A DNA stretch of 64,000 bases from Chitinophaga pinensis. GTDB taxonomy: Bacteria > Bacteroidota > Bacteroidia > Chitinophagales > Chitinophagaceae. The stretch spans positions 62,001 through 126,000 of the forward strand of contig NZ_VOHS01000001.1 of assembly GCF_007896845.1 (NCBI RefSeq). Reading direction: 5' to 3'. Every line of letters begins with the position of its first letter. Position 1 is the first letter of the stretch. The position numbers were made by a program, and so were the translations under genes. The notes below the pieces were generated by a model, which was not told the DNA's origin, made no database searches, and was given only the letters and a program-made list of their open reading frames with translations. Shown here piece by piece: positions 18,200 to 27,386 of this stretch.

Positions 18200-20047
18200 A
18201 TGAGTGATGCCATAAAACATGAATGCGGGTTAGCATTTATTAGACTCAGGAAGCCGTTTTCTTATTATCAACAACAATACGGATCGGTTTTCTACGGGCT
18301 AAACAAGTTGTACCTCCTGATGGAGAAACAGCATAACCGCGGACAGGACGGAGCAGGTATAGCCACAGTGAAGTTAAACACAGAACCTGGAGTACCTTTC
18401 ATGCATCGCCTGCGAAGCAGTGCCCCGCAAGCAATAGGAGATATCTTTGCCAAGGTCAGAGACGAAATCGACGAAATCGAGAAGTACCAGCCGGAAATCA
18501 CCAAATACCCGGGCCTCATGAAAGGCCACATACGTTTCCTGGGAGAACTCTTAATGGGCCACCTCCGCTACGCCACCCAGGGTAAAAACAACGTAGAACT
18601 CTGTCACCCCTTCGTACGTCATAATACCATTCCAGCACGCAACCTTGCACTTGCAGGTAACTTTAACCTCGTAAACGTGGATGAACTGTTTAAGTTCGCT
18701 AACGTTACGCCGGGTGAAACGCACCGTAACAGTGATCTTGCCGCTATGCTGGAGGTGATTCATCATTTTCTGAGTCAGGAAGATGAAGAAAAGCGTAACG
18801 GACTGGATGTGAAGAGTATTCTTCAGAAAGCATTTTCAATGTTTGATGGAGGGTATCACGTTTGTGGGTTAATTGGTAGTGGTGATGCGTTCGTTATGCG
18901 TGACGCACACGGTATACGTCCTTCTTACTACTATGTAAACGAAGACGTGATTGTTGCAGCTTCTGAACGCGCAGCTATCCGTACAGCTTTCAATGTAGGA
19001 GAAAATGAAGTGATGGAACTGATGCCAGGTAACGCCCTTATCGTAAAGGAAAACGGTGAATACAGCATCGAACAGATCCTGCAGCCAAAAGAACGTAAGG
19101 CTTGTAGCTTCGAACGTATCTATTTCTCCCGTGGTAACGACGAAAAAATCTATAAAGAACGTACCGCTTTAGGTTACAACCTCTCTGAAACAGTGCTGAA
19201 AAGCATTGATAATGACCTACGTAATACCATCTTCTCTTTCATTCCAAACACAGCAGAAATTGCCTTCTATGGTATGCTGAAAGGTCTGGAAGACTATCTC
19301 AATAAAATCAAGGTAGAGCGTATCACATCATGGGGTAAAGACTTCGATGAGGAGAAACTGACGGAAATGATCAACCGCAGAATCCGTATCGACAAGATCG
19401 CTATTAAAGATGTTAAAATGCGCACCTTCATTACTGCCGATACAGGCCGTAATGAAATGGTACAGCACGTATACGATATTACTTATGGTACCGTACGCCC
19501 GGGTATTGATACTCTTGTCGTAATCGACGACTCTATCGTACGTGGTACCACACTGCGTGAAAGCATTATCAGAATGCTGGACCGTCTTGGTCCTAAACGT
19601 ATTATTGTTGTTTCTTCTGCACCACAGATCCGTTATCCGGATTGCTATGGTATCGACATGAGTAAAATCGGTGATTTCGTTGCCTTTAAAGCGGCTATCG
19701 AACTCCTGAAGGACCATGGTAAGGAGCATATCCTGCAGGAAGCTTATGGCCTTTGTATGGAGCTGCAACGTACCAATACCCTGCATGCTCAGAACGTGGT
19801 AAGAAACATCTATAAACCATTTACTACAGAAGAGATCTCTGCGAAAATCGCTGAAATCATCACTCCAAGTGGTATTGGTGCTAAGGTAGATGTGATTTAC
19901 CAGTCAATTGACGGTCTGCACCAGGCTTGTCCTAACAACCTGGGAGACTGGTACTTTACCGGTAACTTCCCTACACCCGGTGGTAACCGCGTAGTGAACA
20001 AAGCTTTCATGAACTACATGGAAGGCAAAAACGAAAGAGGATACTAA
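18200..20047 (+). CDS. purF: Long amidophosphoribosyltransferase (PurF-type)
   Basis: 615 residues, clearly longer than the 470-510 typical of PurF. PurF makes 5-phosphoribosylamine from PRPP and glutamine, the first step of purine synthesis. The N-terminus MSDAIKHECGLAFI places a Cys at position 9 that would be the glutaminase nucleophile after removal of a short propeptide. The glutaminase domain continues with QHNRGQDGAG and GHLRYATQG. The phosphoribosyltransferase PRPP loop VVIDDSIVRGTT is intact near residue 440. A C-terminal extension (GDWYFTGNFPTPGGNRVVNK) is typical of a Bacteroidota-specific long form that often coexists with a canonical PurF. The gene symbol is therefore provisional. 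Single-gene unit with its own promoter and terminator. Confidence 0.85.
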   Translation: MSDAIKHECGLAFIRLRKPFSYYQQQYGSVFYGLNKLYLLMEKQHNRGQDGAGIATVKLNTEPGVPFMHRLRSSAPQAIGDIFAKVRDEIDEIEKYQPEITKYPGLMKGHIRFLGELLMGHLRYATQGKNNVELCHPFVRHNTIPARNLALAGNFNLVNVDELFKFANVTPGETHRNSDLAAMLEVIHHFLSQEDEEKRNGLDVKSILQKAFSMFDGGYHVCGLIGSGDAFVMRDAHGIRPSYYYVNEDVIVAASERAAIRTAFNVGENEVMELMPGNALIVKENGEYSIEQILQPKERKACSFERIYFSRGNDEKIYKERTALGYNLSETVLKSIDNDLRNTIFSFIPNTAEIAFYGMLKGLEDYLNKIKVERITSWGKDFDEEKLTEMINRRIRIDKIAIKDVKMRTFITADTGRNEMVQHVYDITYGTVRPGIDTLVVIDDSIVRGTTLRESIIRMLDRLGPKRIIVVSSAPQIRYPDCYGIDMSKIGDFVAFKAAIELLKDHGKEHILQEAYGLCMELQRTNTLHAQNVVRNIYKPFTTEEISAKIAEIITPSGIGAKVDVIYQSIDGLHQACPNNLGDWYFTGNFPTPGGNRVVNKAFMNYMEGKNERGY

Positions 20048-20057
20048 TCACACAAAT

Positions 20058-20088
20058 AAAAAGGCCTGTTTTAAACAGGCCTTTTTCA
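20058..20088 (+). terminator. Terminator after the PurF-like gene
   Basis: AAAAAGGCCTGTTT / AAACAGGCCTTTTT pair perfectly around a minimal loop and end in a T run. Confidence 0.92.
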
Positions 20089-20254
20089 TATATCTCCATT
20101 ATTAAATTTCCTTTAAATCCACTCCAACCGGGCTTGTTGAGCCCCCTGCACCACACTTACTTTCAGTAAAATCCGTAAATTAGGTAACAGTAATTGCTAA
20201 TACTAACTCAAACCTCACACAGTAGATCCTCTGCTGCATAATAACATTGTTGTT

Positions 20255-20755
20255 ATGAAAACATTATTACTAATCCGTCATGCCAAGTCGAGTTGGAATG
20301 ACCCCGACGTAGACGACTTCGACAGGCCATTGAACAAACGTGGTAAACAGAATGCTCCTGAAATGGCTAACAGACTTGCCACAAGAGGTATCATGCCCGA
20401 ACTGCTGATTGCGAGTCCGGCAAAACGGACCAAAACGACTGCAAGAATGATGGCCAAGGAATGGCATTATGACAAAGACGCCATTATGTTTGAAGATGAG
20501 CTGTACCTCTGTTACGCCTCCACCTTTCTAAAGGTCATTACCAAAGTAGACGATGATATCGACACTGTAGCCATCTTTGCCCATAACCCAGGCATTACAG
20601 ATTTCGCAAACTATTTAACCCAGGAAATCAGGATCGATAATATCCCTACTTCAGGTATTTTCGCTGTTCAGGCCAATACAGACTCCTGGAAAGACTTTGA
20701 CAGTGCACGAAAGTCATTCCTGTTTTTTGACTATCCCAAACAGGAGGTTGTCTGA
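20255..20755 (+). CDS. SixA-like histidine phosphatase
   Basis: 166 residues. The catalytic motif LLIRHAKSSWND is at the N-terminus and the second histidine lies in AIFAHNPGITDFAN. Length and the RHAKSSW form match the SixA branch of the histidine phosphatase superfamily, known in E. coli as a phosphohistidine phosphatase for PTS or phosphorelay proteins. The target here is unknown. The start follows a 200-base spacer with no clear TAnnTTTG promoter. The downstream proC gene is convergent, with only two bases between the stops. Confidence 0.9.
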   Translation: MKTLLLIRHAKSSWNDPDVDDFDRPLNKRGKQNAPEMANRLATRGIMPELLIASPAKRTKTTARMMAKEWHYDKDAIMFEDELYLCYASTFLKVITKVDDDIDTVAIFAHNPGITDFANYLTQEIRIDNIPTSGIFAVQANTDSWKDFDSARKSFLFFDYPKQEVV

Positions 20756-20757
20756 AA

Positions 20758-21558
20758 CTAATCTTTGGCGATCTTATTATAGGAAACTGTAATCCCCTTG
20801 ATCAGTGAAGAGCTGAAACCCTGATGTTCCATTTCATTAAGGCCGGCAATTGTGCAGCCTTTTGGAGTGGTTACCTTATCTATTTCCTCTTCCGGATGAC
20901 GATTCTCTTTAATCAATAGTTGCGCAGCGCCTTTTACCGTCTGTGCAGCTATCAGGTTAGCTGTACGTGCATCAAAGCCGATCTCAATACCACCCTGTAT
21001 GCTGGCTCTGATAAAGCGCAATGCATAGGCAATACCACAGGCACCTAATACAGTCGCCGCATCCATCAATTTTTCATCGATCATTACGGCAACGCCCAAC
21101 TGATCGAACATATCCTTCACATACACGGCCTGTTCTGCAGACGCATTCTTGTGACAAATACAGGTCATAGACTCCTGTATCGCGATTGCCGTATTCGGCA
21201 TAGCACGCACCACCGGCATACCGGCTCCCGCAATCTCTTCCAGATCTGCGATGGAAATACCAGTAATAACACTGATCAATATCTGTCTGGACGGGTCAAA
21301 TGCACCTTTCACCTGCGCAAGGACTTCCCTGACATTGTATGGCTTCAACGCTACCACGATAATTTCGGCATTGCGGATCGCGGTTTCATTATCTGAAATT
21401 GTTTGTACTCCTAACGACTGTAAGTCGCTTAAAGAAGAAAGATTACGTTTTGTTACGGTCAGGTCCGCAGGCATTGAAAACCCGCTTTTTAACAATCCCT
21501 GAGCTATCGCGCTACCCAGATTACCACCACCAATGATGGCTATTTTCTTGTTGGACAT
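20758..21558 (-). CDS. proC: Pyrroline-5-carboxylate reductase
   Basis: 266 residues from the ATG at 21558 (a GTG two codons earlier is less likely). ProC catalyses the last step of proline synthesis, NAD(P)H-dependent reduction of pyrroline-5-carboxylate. The dinucleotide-binding motif is AIIGGGNLGSAIAQGL. ISVITGISIADLE and VRAMPNTAIAIQE match the central domain, and the C-terminal dimerisation helix carries the signature region KVTTPKGCTIAGLNEME. Length is as usual. Transcribed singly, divergent from the secreted nuclease gene. Confidence 0.95.
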   Translation of the reverse strand: MSNKKIAIIGGGNLGSAIAQGLLKSGFSMPADLTVTKRNLSSLSDLQSLGVQTISDNETAIRNAEIIVVALKPYNVREVLAQVKGAFDPSRQILISVITGISIADLEEIAGAGMPVVRAMPNTAIAIQESMTCICHKNASAEQAVYVKDMFDQLGVAVMIDEKLMDAATVLGACGIAYALRFIRASIQGGIEIGFDARTANLIAAQTVKGAAQLLIKENRHPEEEIDKVTTPKGCTIAGLNEMEHQGFSSSLIKGITVSYNKIAKD

Positions 21559-21633
21559 GTTCACTTATTACTTTAAATCCTTCGGAAGGTAGAACAAAAA
21601 TTTGTTACTTCGCATCCCTAAATACACCGTGTA

Positions 21634-22149
21634 ATGCCGAAAGTTTTTATTTGTGTGGTGTCATGCCTTATCCTATGCCTTTTTACTCAATCGTCCTTCG
21701 CAGCCAATCCTCCGAAAAAAGTAAAAGGAAAAGTAGTTCGCATTGTGGATGGTGATACGTTTGAACTGCTTGTAAACAAGACAACCTATAAGATACGTCT
21801 CAGCGCAATTGACGCACCTGAAAAAGGTCAGGACTTCTATCAAAAAAGCAAACAGGCGCTGTCTGATCTCTGCTTCAACAAAACAGTTACTGTAGAACTA
21901 TTGCGGAAAGACAAATATCAACGCTGGATCGGGGATGTATACAGCGCCAATGGCCAGTACCTGAACGGCAGAATGATCTCAGACGGATATGCATGGCATT
22001 ATACTGAATATTCCGAGAGTGCTCCATTAGCAGCAGCACAGGCAACTGCCAAACGTCAGAAGCTGGGATTGTGGTCTCAAAATAAACCGGTAGCACCATG
22101 GTTGTTCCGGGCTGAAAAACGGAATACAAAGCCACGTAAAGCAGCCTAA
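21634..22149 (+). CDS. Secreted thermonuclease-like nuclease (SNase family)
   Basis: 171 residues with a signal peptide (FICVVSCLILCLFTQSSFA). Residues aligning with the staphylococcal nuclease active site are present: IVDGDTFEL, then RLSAIDAPE with Arg, Asp and Glu at the same spacing as R35, D40 and E43, and a later Arg in YQRWIGDVY. A Ca-dependent nuclease acting outside the cytoplasm on DNA or RNA is expected. A Lys/Arg-rich C-terminal tail (EKRNTKPRKAA) may help bind nucleic acid. It precedes the nuclease-helicase gene by fewer than 70 bases on the same strand, so the pair may be co-transcribed. Confidence 0.92.
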   Translation: MPKVFICVVSCLILCLFTQSSFAANPPKKVKGKVVRIVDGDTFELLVNKTTYKIRLSAIDAPEKGQDFYQKSKQALSDLCFNKTVTVELLRKDKYQRWIGDVYSANGQYLNGRMISDGYAWHYTEYSESAPLAAAQATAKRQKLGLWSQNKPVAPWLFRAEKRNTKPRKAA

Positions 22150-22217
22150 GCTGTTTTTGCTTAACTTGCCGTTTGCATCATCACTGCCTGCTGATGATTG
22201 ATGCCCAGCCCATTAAT

Positions 22218-25200
22218 ATGTCAGTGAATAAGACCAATGCATCCCCGCATCACCTTACCGGTTATGCCTGTTATATGCGTCTGCTGGAAATTTCCGACAG
22301 ACCTTCTCCCGTAGAGATCATCCGGCAACTAAGACAATTGCTGGAACAGCTATTCCGGCATCTTACGCGGGAAGAATCCCGCAGCTTCGGCAACCTGTTT
22401 GCCCGGATGCAGTTCTACTTTGATAAATACACGGTTCCCACCCATCTTGAGGAACAGTTAACTATACTTCGTATTCTCACATATAAAGCCATTAACAATC
22501 ACCTGAGAACGGATGATGAACTGGCCCTGATATGCATCCGCACAATGGCAGATACAATCTGTCATTTTTTTGAAGAACCCATTCCTGAAATATTAGAGGG
22601 CTTATGTAGTACCGTGAAGGAGAAGACATTATCCTATGCACCACAACTTTCAGATGAGCTGGTGCCACAACTGAAATGTCTGATCACAGATGTGGGTATC
22701 CTTCAGAAAAAACCGGGGCATGCCCCTTATTTCATGTTGAGCTGTCGTAACGACGAAATTGGACAGTTTCAGCTGATGATCTCTGAAAGTGTGTATACTC
22801 ATGCCACTTCCTTACACACGCAACTACGGACTTATGATACAATACACATTTTGTATTGTAGTAAGAGTGAAGCACCACAAGTCTATGAAGCCGTCAGTGT
22901 CACCCGCATCATCCTTGAGCCAGACCTCCTGATTGATATCAGTGATCTGGCGGAATGTTTTGGAAGACATGGCGCACATAAACTGCTTTACCTGGTGAGA
23001 AAGCTGGTACCACAGACGCCGGGTATTGCTGCATTCAAAGGAAACGTAGTCAATTCACTGCTGGACAATGTATTACGCAACCCGGAAATGGAGCTGCGAC
23101 AATCCTTTGTTGAAGCCGTTGCCGATCACGTTTTACAGGCTGCCGCCTACGGCAGGGCAGAACTTAACAGCATGTTTGCTGACATCCGTAGCCTGCACTG
23201 GCCCAACCTTCTGCAATCTGCTGCCGAAATGCATAATCGCCCCGTCAGGATTGAACCAACCTTCTTTTCGGCTAACTATGGATTACAAGGACGATTGGAT
23301 ATTCTTGCAGAAGACGAAAACGATCCCCTGCGTAAAGAGATCTTCGAATTAAAAAGCGGACGTAGTCCGGAGTATGGGGCATGGAAGAATCACGAAATGC
23401 AGGTAGTCGGTTATAACCTCCTCCTGCAATCAGCCTTTGGAGACGAAAGACGAGGCAGTTCAGCCATTCTATACTCAGCCGCAGCAGATACGCCACTCCG
23501 TAATGTAAGCAGTAGCAGACAAGCAGAAAACGAACTGCTGGCGCTTAGAAACGAGATTGTCTCCCAGTTGCTCAGACTCGCTGCCGGAGAATATGATATT
23601 CTGGACAAAATCACAGAAGAAGCCGCAGAGGGCTTACCTGCGTTCAACGTTGTGCATTTCACTGCCTTCTATGATGTGTATCACAAGGCAAGTCCTTTAC
23701 TACGGACTTATTACCAACAATTCCTGTCCTTTTTATTGAGGGAATATCTGCTGGCAAAATGCGGCATGTATTCCGCAGCTGAAAGGGAAGAAGATGCAGA
23801 GGGTTTCGCAGCCTTATGGCTGCTGCATGAACAGGAAAAGCTGGAACGTTTTAACATTATGCCCGGTCTGCAATTCCGGCATTTTGATACAGACAGCAGT
23901 ACAGTAGTTTTCAATGTTGAGATTCCTGTTAATCATAATTTCCGTCCGGGAGATACCGCGATTATCTATCCCCGCTCAAGCGACGGACTCTTTCCCTTAC
24001 GTCATCAGGTACTGAAGGGCAGGATAGATGACCTTGCGAAAGACACGCTTACATTCTCACTAAATAACCGGCAGATAGGTCACGATTTCTTTGCACAACA
24101 ACAGTTATGGGCGATTGAGCACGATATATATGAATCGAATTACTGGATAGCAGCAACTGCTTTATTCCATGTGCTGGAGCCCCGCCTGCACGACAAAATG
24201 GAGCTACTACTGGGACGACGAGCACCAAAGACCAGACCACTGAGTATCCCGGTACCAAAGATGTTCAATGACAACCAGCAGGGTATCCTTCAGGCGGCAT
24301 TGGATGCTGAGGACTATTATCTGATACAGGGTCCTCCCGGTACTGGTAAAACATCTGCCTTACTGACCGCATTAGTAGGTGTACTGGCCAATACAGAAAC
24401 ACAAACCATCGTAGTTGCTTTTACTAACAGAGCGGTGGAAGAGATCTGCCGGAAGCTAGATACCAAAGGTATTGCACACCTTCGTATGGGTAGTCGGCGA
24501 TCCGCTACTGAAAATCGTTTGCGGCAGTATTGTATGGAAGGAGATATAGCCGGTGCTGCACAGTTCATACTGCAGCAACGCGTATTCGTAGGGACAGTGG
24601 CGACAATGGCTACCCGTCTCCACCTGTTACAGATGTTGGGGGTAAAAACAGATATTCTGATTGCAGACGAAGCCTCTCAGCTTACAGAACCGCAGCTGTT
24701 GGGATTACTGATGCCTTTCCGCAAATTTATTCTGATAGGCGATCAGAATCAGCTACCGCCAGTAGTGGCCCAGGATGATTTTTTCTGTCACACGACGCAA
24801 TCGCTTTTAAATGCAGAAGGCATCAACGATCTGCGTTGTACCTTATTTGAGCGGCTGATCAGGCGTTGTAAAGACAACCACTGGCACTATGCCTGGGGCA
24901 TGCTGAATACACACTTCCGCATGCACACAGATATTGCCTCTCTGATCAATCACTATTACGCAGGTCAGTTGTCGGCCGGCAGTGCGCAACAATCATTCCC
25001 CTATAATATGACGGAACACCCCGGTAATGAAAACTGGGCACAGATACTTTCAAAAGGGCGTACTTTGTTTATCCCCAGTCCACTGGAGCCTACGTCTAAA
25101 ATGAACAGGACAGAGGCCAACAGGGTCGTATCGCTGTTACACTATCTGCGTAACCGGTATGGACATCGTTTCAGTAAAGAAACAGTCGGTGTTGTAACGC

Positions 25201-25529
25201 CTTGGCGCACACAGATCAGTCTTATCCGGGAGATGATCGGTAATGATGAACAGTTACAAGCCATCAATATTGACACGGCTGAACGGTTTCAGGGAGCAGA
25301 AAATGATATCATTATTATTTCGCTGGCGGTGTATCATCCTGTACAATTGGGACTATTACAGAATCTGGGAGTATTTCACTGGGAGCAGGATAGGGTAGAG
25401 GTAGACCGGAAACTGCTGGTTACATTATCAAGGGCAAGGCATCAGGTGATAATTATGGGATATGAACCTGTATTAAGAGCCAGCAGTCATTATGAAGGAC
25501 TGCTGAATAGTATCACCAGTTGCGTATAA
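22218..25529 (+). CDS. Dna2-like nuclease-helicase (PD-(D/E)XK plus SF1 helicase)
   Basis: About 1,103 residues from ATG 22218; in-frame ATGs at 22173 and 22194 are possible. Residues 355-400 hold a RecB/Cas4-type nuclease: GRLDILAED (Asp near 361), EIFELKSGR (Glu 377, Lys 379) and NHEMQVVGYNLLLQ (the QxxxY motif). A beta-barrel like domain 1B of SF1B helicases follows. The helicase has Walker A IQGPPGTGKTS near 705, Walker B ILIADEASQ near 817, motif III LIGDQNQLPPV, and C-terminal motifs TAERFQGAEND and VTLSRARHQV. The order matches eukaryotic Dna2. I do not see the four-Cys iron-sulfur ligand pattern of Dna2/Cas4. The likely role is 5'-3' unwinding coupled to end or flap cleavage in repair. 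It follows a nuclease gene closely. Confidence 0.85.
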   Translation: MSVNKTNASPHHLTGYACYMRLLEISDRPSPVEIIRQLRQLLEQLFRHLTREESRSFGNLFARMQFYFDKYTVPTHLEEQLTILRILTYKAINNHLRTDDELALICIRTMADTICHFFEEPIPEILEGLCSTVKEKTLSYAPQLSDELVPQLKCLITDVGILQKKPGHAPYFMLSCRNDEIGQFQLMISESVYTHATSLHTQLRTYDTIHILYCSKSEAPQVYEAVSVTRIILEPDLLIDISDLAECFGRHGAHKLLYLVRKLVPQTPGIAAFKGNVVNSLLDNVLRNPEMELRQSFVEAVADHVLQAAAYGRAELNSMFADIRSLHWPNLLQSAAEMHNRPVRIEPTFFSANYGLQGRLDILAEDENDPLRKEIFELKSGRSPEYGAWKNHEMQVVGYNLLLQSAFGDERRGSSAILYSAAADTPLRNVSSSRQAENELLALRNEIVSQLLRLAAGEYDILDKITEEAAEGLPAFNVVHFTAFYDVYHKASPLLRTYYQQFLSFLLREYLLAKCGMYSAAEREEDAEGFAALWLLHEQEKLERFNIMPGLQFRHFDTDSSTVVFNVEIPVNHNFRPGDTAIIYPRSSDGLFPLRHQVLKGRIDDLAKDTLTFSLNNRQIGHDFFAQQQLWAIEHDIYESNYWIAATALFHVLEPRLHDKMELLLGRRAPKTRPLSIPVPKMFNDNQQGILQAALDAEDYYLIQGPPGTGKTSALLTALVGVLANTETQTIVVAFTNRAVEEICRKLDTKGIAHLRMGSRRSATENRLRQYCMEGDIAGAAQFILQQRVFVGTVATMATRLHLLQMLGVKTDILIADEASQLTEPQLLGLLMPFRKFILIGDQNQLPPVVAQDDFFCHTTQSLLNAEGINDLRCTLFERLIRRCKDNHWHYAWGMLNTHFRMHTDIASLINHYYAGQLSAGSAQQSFPYNMTEHPGNENWAQILSKGRTLFIPSPLEPTSKMNRTEANRVVSLLHYLRNRYGHRFSKETVGVVTPWRTQISLIREMIGNDEQLQAINIDTAERFQGAENDIIIISLAVYHPVQLGLLQNLGVFHWEQDRVEVDRKLLVTLSRARHQVIIMGYEPVLRASSHYEGLLNSITSCV

Positions 25530-25531
25530 AG

Positions 25532-25562
25532 AAAAAGCCACCTGTCCAAAAACAGATGGCTG
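25532..25562 (-). terminator. Terminator for the HNH gene (possibly bidirectional)
   Basis: On the minus strand AGCCATCTGT / ACAGGTGGCT (one mismatch) is followed by TTTTTCTTT, between two convergent genes. Confidence 0.75.
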
Positions 25563-25605
25563 TATGTCAGACAACATCATATGATCATTCCTGGTAAATC
25601 AAGCA

Positions 25606-26175
25606 TTAATCCAATGTTACATGGCTCCAGTTTTCTCCGCTTTTTATGCGGTAGAGCTGCATTTCGCTGATATCAAATTGTTCAGCGATCTGCTTCATTG
25701 TTTTTCTGCCGGGTTTAGCCAACAGACGTTTGATGCTTTTTACTTTGGTAATGTTCAGCTTAAGCCCTTTTACCCTGTTGCGCTGTTTTTCCTTATAGGC
25801 CAGCTTGGCAGGACTGAACTGCTGATGGGCTTCCATTTCCTCTTTGGTGGCCCATTGCAGATTAGTGGCTTTGTTGTTCTTCTTATCGTAATCCATGTGA
25901 ATTACGAACTTGTAATTACGTCCCGGCTTCTTATTAAATAACTTTGCTACTTCCCGGTGCAGGTAAAGGGACTGATAACTGTCCGCCGGCTTTACGTTTA
26001 ATACCGTATAGCCTTCTACCGTAGACCCGGACAACAACTTCCCGTCTACAATGTCTTCATAATAGCTGATCACTCTTCCCATGTTAGAGACTGCATACTT
26101 TTTACGCAGGGCAGATTTATTTTTAATCTGCAAGTCTTTCCAGACTTCATTTTTCAGATTTTTAATCGTGGCCAT
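25606..26175 (-). CDS. NUMOD4-HNH endonuclease-like protein with C-terminal HTH
   Basis: 189 residues. The N-terminus has a NUMOD4 motif (EVWKDLQI...YAVSNMGRVISYY), followed by an HNH core (LYLHREVAKLF, VIHMDYDKKNNKATNLQWAT, with His, His and Asn at the usual positions) and a helix-turn-helix (MKQIAEQFDISEMQLYRIKSG). This is the architecture of phage or intron homing endonucleases, but here it is freestanding, not in an intron or prophage. It lies 31 bases after dusB on the same strand, so the two are probably co-transcribed. It might be a domesticated homing nuclease, a selfish gene using the dusB promoter, or a DNA-binding regulator. All catalytic-type residues appear kept. Confidence 0.82.
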   Translation of the reverse strand: MATIKNLKNEVWKDLQIKNKSALRKKYAVSNMGRVISYYEDIVDGKLLSGSTVEGYTVLNVKPADSYQSLYLHREVAKLFNKKPGRNYKFVIHMDYDKKNNKATNLQWATKEEMEAHQQFSPAKLAYKEKQRNRVKGLKLNITKVKSIKRLLAKPGRKTMKQIAEQFDISEMQLYRIKSGENWSHVTLD

Positions 26176-26206
26176 GTGAAAGAAATTTAATAGTTGAACC
26201 TGGGGT

Positions 26207-27271
26207 TTATCCGTAAACGTTACAATCTGCTACTTCATTCTTTGCTGGCAGTAGGCTCTGGTCAGTAAGGGGGGATGTCCTTTCAATAATATGATCTTTG
26301 TAATGCAATGCTATCGCGTCTAACACATCTTCTACAGCTGCCAATGTACTGCAAGTTACTAATTGTTGTCTGAATTCTTTGATATGAGGTAAACCCTTCA
26401 GGTAATTGGTATAGTGCCTTCTCATCTCCAGTATTCCCACTACGTCACCTTTCCACTGCACAGAATGCCGCAGGTGTTTTTTACAAACGTCCACCCGTTC
26501 AAGAACAGATGGCGGCGGTAAATGTTCACCTGTCTGCATAAAATGCTTTATTTCATTGAAGATCCATGGATACCCGATCGCAGCACGTCCGATCATCACA
26601 CCATCAACCCCATATTTCTCGCGGGCAGCGATTGCCTGCTCTGGGGTACATATGTCCCCGTTACCGAATATAGGAATGTGGATACGCGGATTGTTCTTCA
26701 CTTTTCCGATCAGTGTCCAGTCAGCATGGCCTTTATACATCTGAGTGCGGGTACGGCCATGAATGGTCAGGGCCTGAATACCTACATCCTGCAGACGCTC
26801 GGCAACTTCTTCAATGTTTTTGGTGTCGTCGTCCCAGCCAAGGCGGGTCTTTACTGTTACCGGCAGCTTCGTAGCTTTCACCACAGCCGCTGTCAGTTTC
26901 ACCATTTTGGGAATATCTTTCAGGATACCGGAACCGGCCCCTTTACATACCACCTTTTTCACCGGACAACCGTAGTTGATGTCCAGCAGATCGGGGTTCG
27001 TAGCCTCCACTATCTGGGCGGCCATGGCCATAGGTTCTTCGTCTCCTCCGAATATCTGAATGCCCACAGGGCGCTCATAATCAAAGATGTCCAGCTTCCG
27101 CCGGCTTTTTATTGCATCACGTATAAGTCCCTCCGAAGAGATAAATTCCGTATACATCAGGTCCGCACCCTTCTCTTTACACACCGCACGAAATGGCGGG
27201 TCACTAACATCCTCCATAGGAGCAAGCAATAGCGGAAAATTGCCTAATGTTATATTTCCAATCTTTACCAT
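26207..27271 (-). CDS. dusB: tRNA-dihydrouridine synthase (DusB family)
   Basis: 354 residues from the ATG at 27271, supported by a promoter at 27354-27386 (a TTG at 27328 would lie upstream). Flavin-dependent reduction of uridine in tRNA. Visible family motifs are LAPMEDVSDPPFRAV, NYGCPVKKVVCKGAGSGIL with the catalytic Cys, TVKTRLGWDD, TIHGRTRTQMYKG, FGNGDICTPEQ and MIGRAAIGYPWIF. Length is slightly above the 320 of E. coli DusB owing to the C-terminal tail. It leads a probable two-gene unit with the NUMOD4-HNH gene and is divergent from the CPBP gene. Confidence 0.93.
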   Translation of the reverse strand: MVKIGNITLGNFPLLLAPMEDVSDPPFRAVCKEKGADLMYTEFISSEGLIRDAIKSRRKLDIFDYERPVGIQIFGGDEEPMAMAAQIVEATNPDLLDINYGCPVKKVVCKGAGSGILKDIPKMVKLTAAVVKATKLPVTVKTRLGWDDDTKNIEEVAERLQDVGIQALTIHGRTRTQMYKGHADWTLIGKVKNNPRIHIPIFGNGDICTPEQAIAAREKYGVDGVMIGRAAIGYPWIFNEIKHFMQTGEHLPPPSVLERVDVCKKHLRHSVQWKGDVVGILEMRRHYTNYLKGLPHIKEFRQQLVTCSTLAAVEDVLDAIALHYKDHIIERTSPLTDQSLLPAKNEVADCNVYG

Positions 27272-27353
27272 TTTATCTATTGTGGGCTGACCTGCATCTC
27301 TCCGGTAAATCCGGAAAGCAATTGTCAACTCGATTTCACAATGTAAATTTACG

Positions 27354-27386
27354 CAAATTTAATCTATGACAGGCCGTTTGAAGCAA
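27354..27386 (-). promoter_or_regulatory. Probable dusB promoter
   Basis: On the minus strand TAAATTTG (27354-27361) is preceded by TTG at 27384-27386 with a 22-base spacer. Transcription would start near 27347, about 75 bases before the dusB ATG. Confidence 0.55.
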
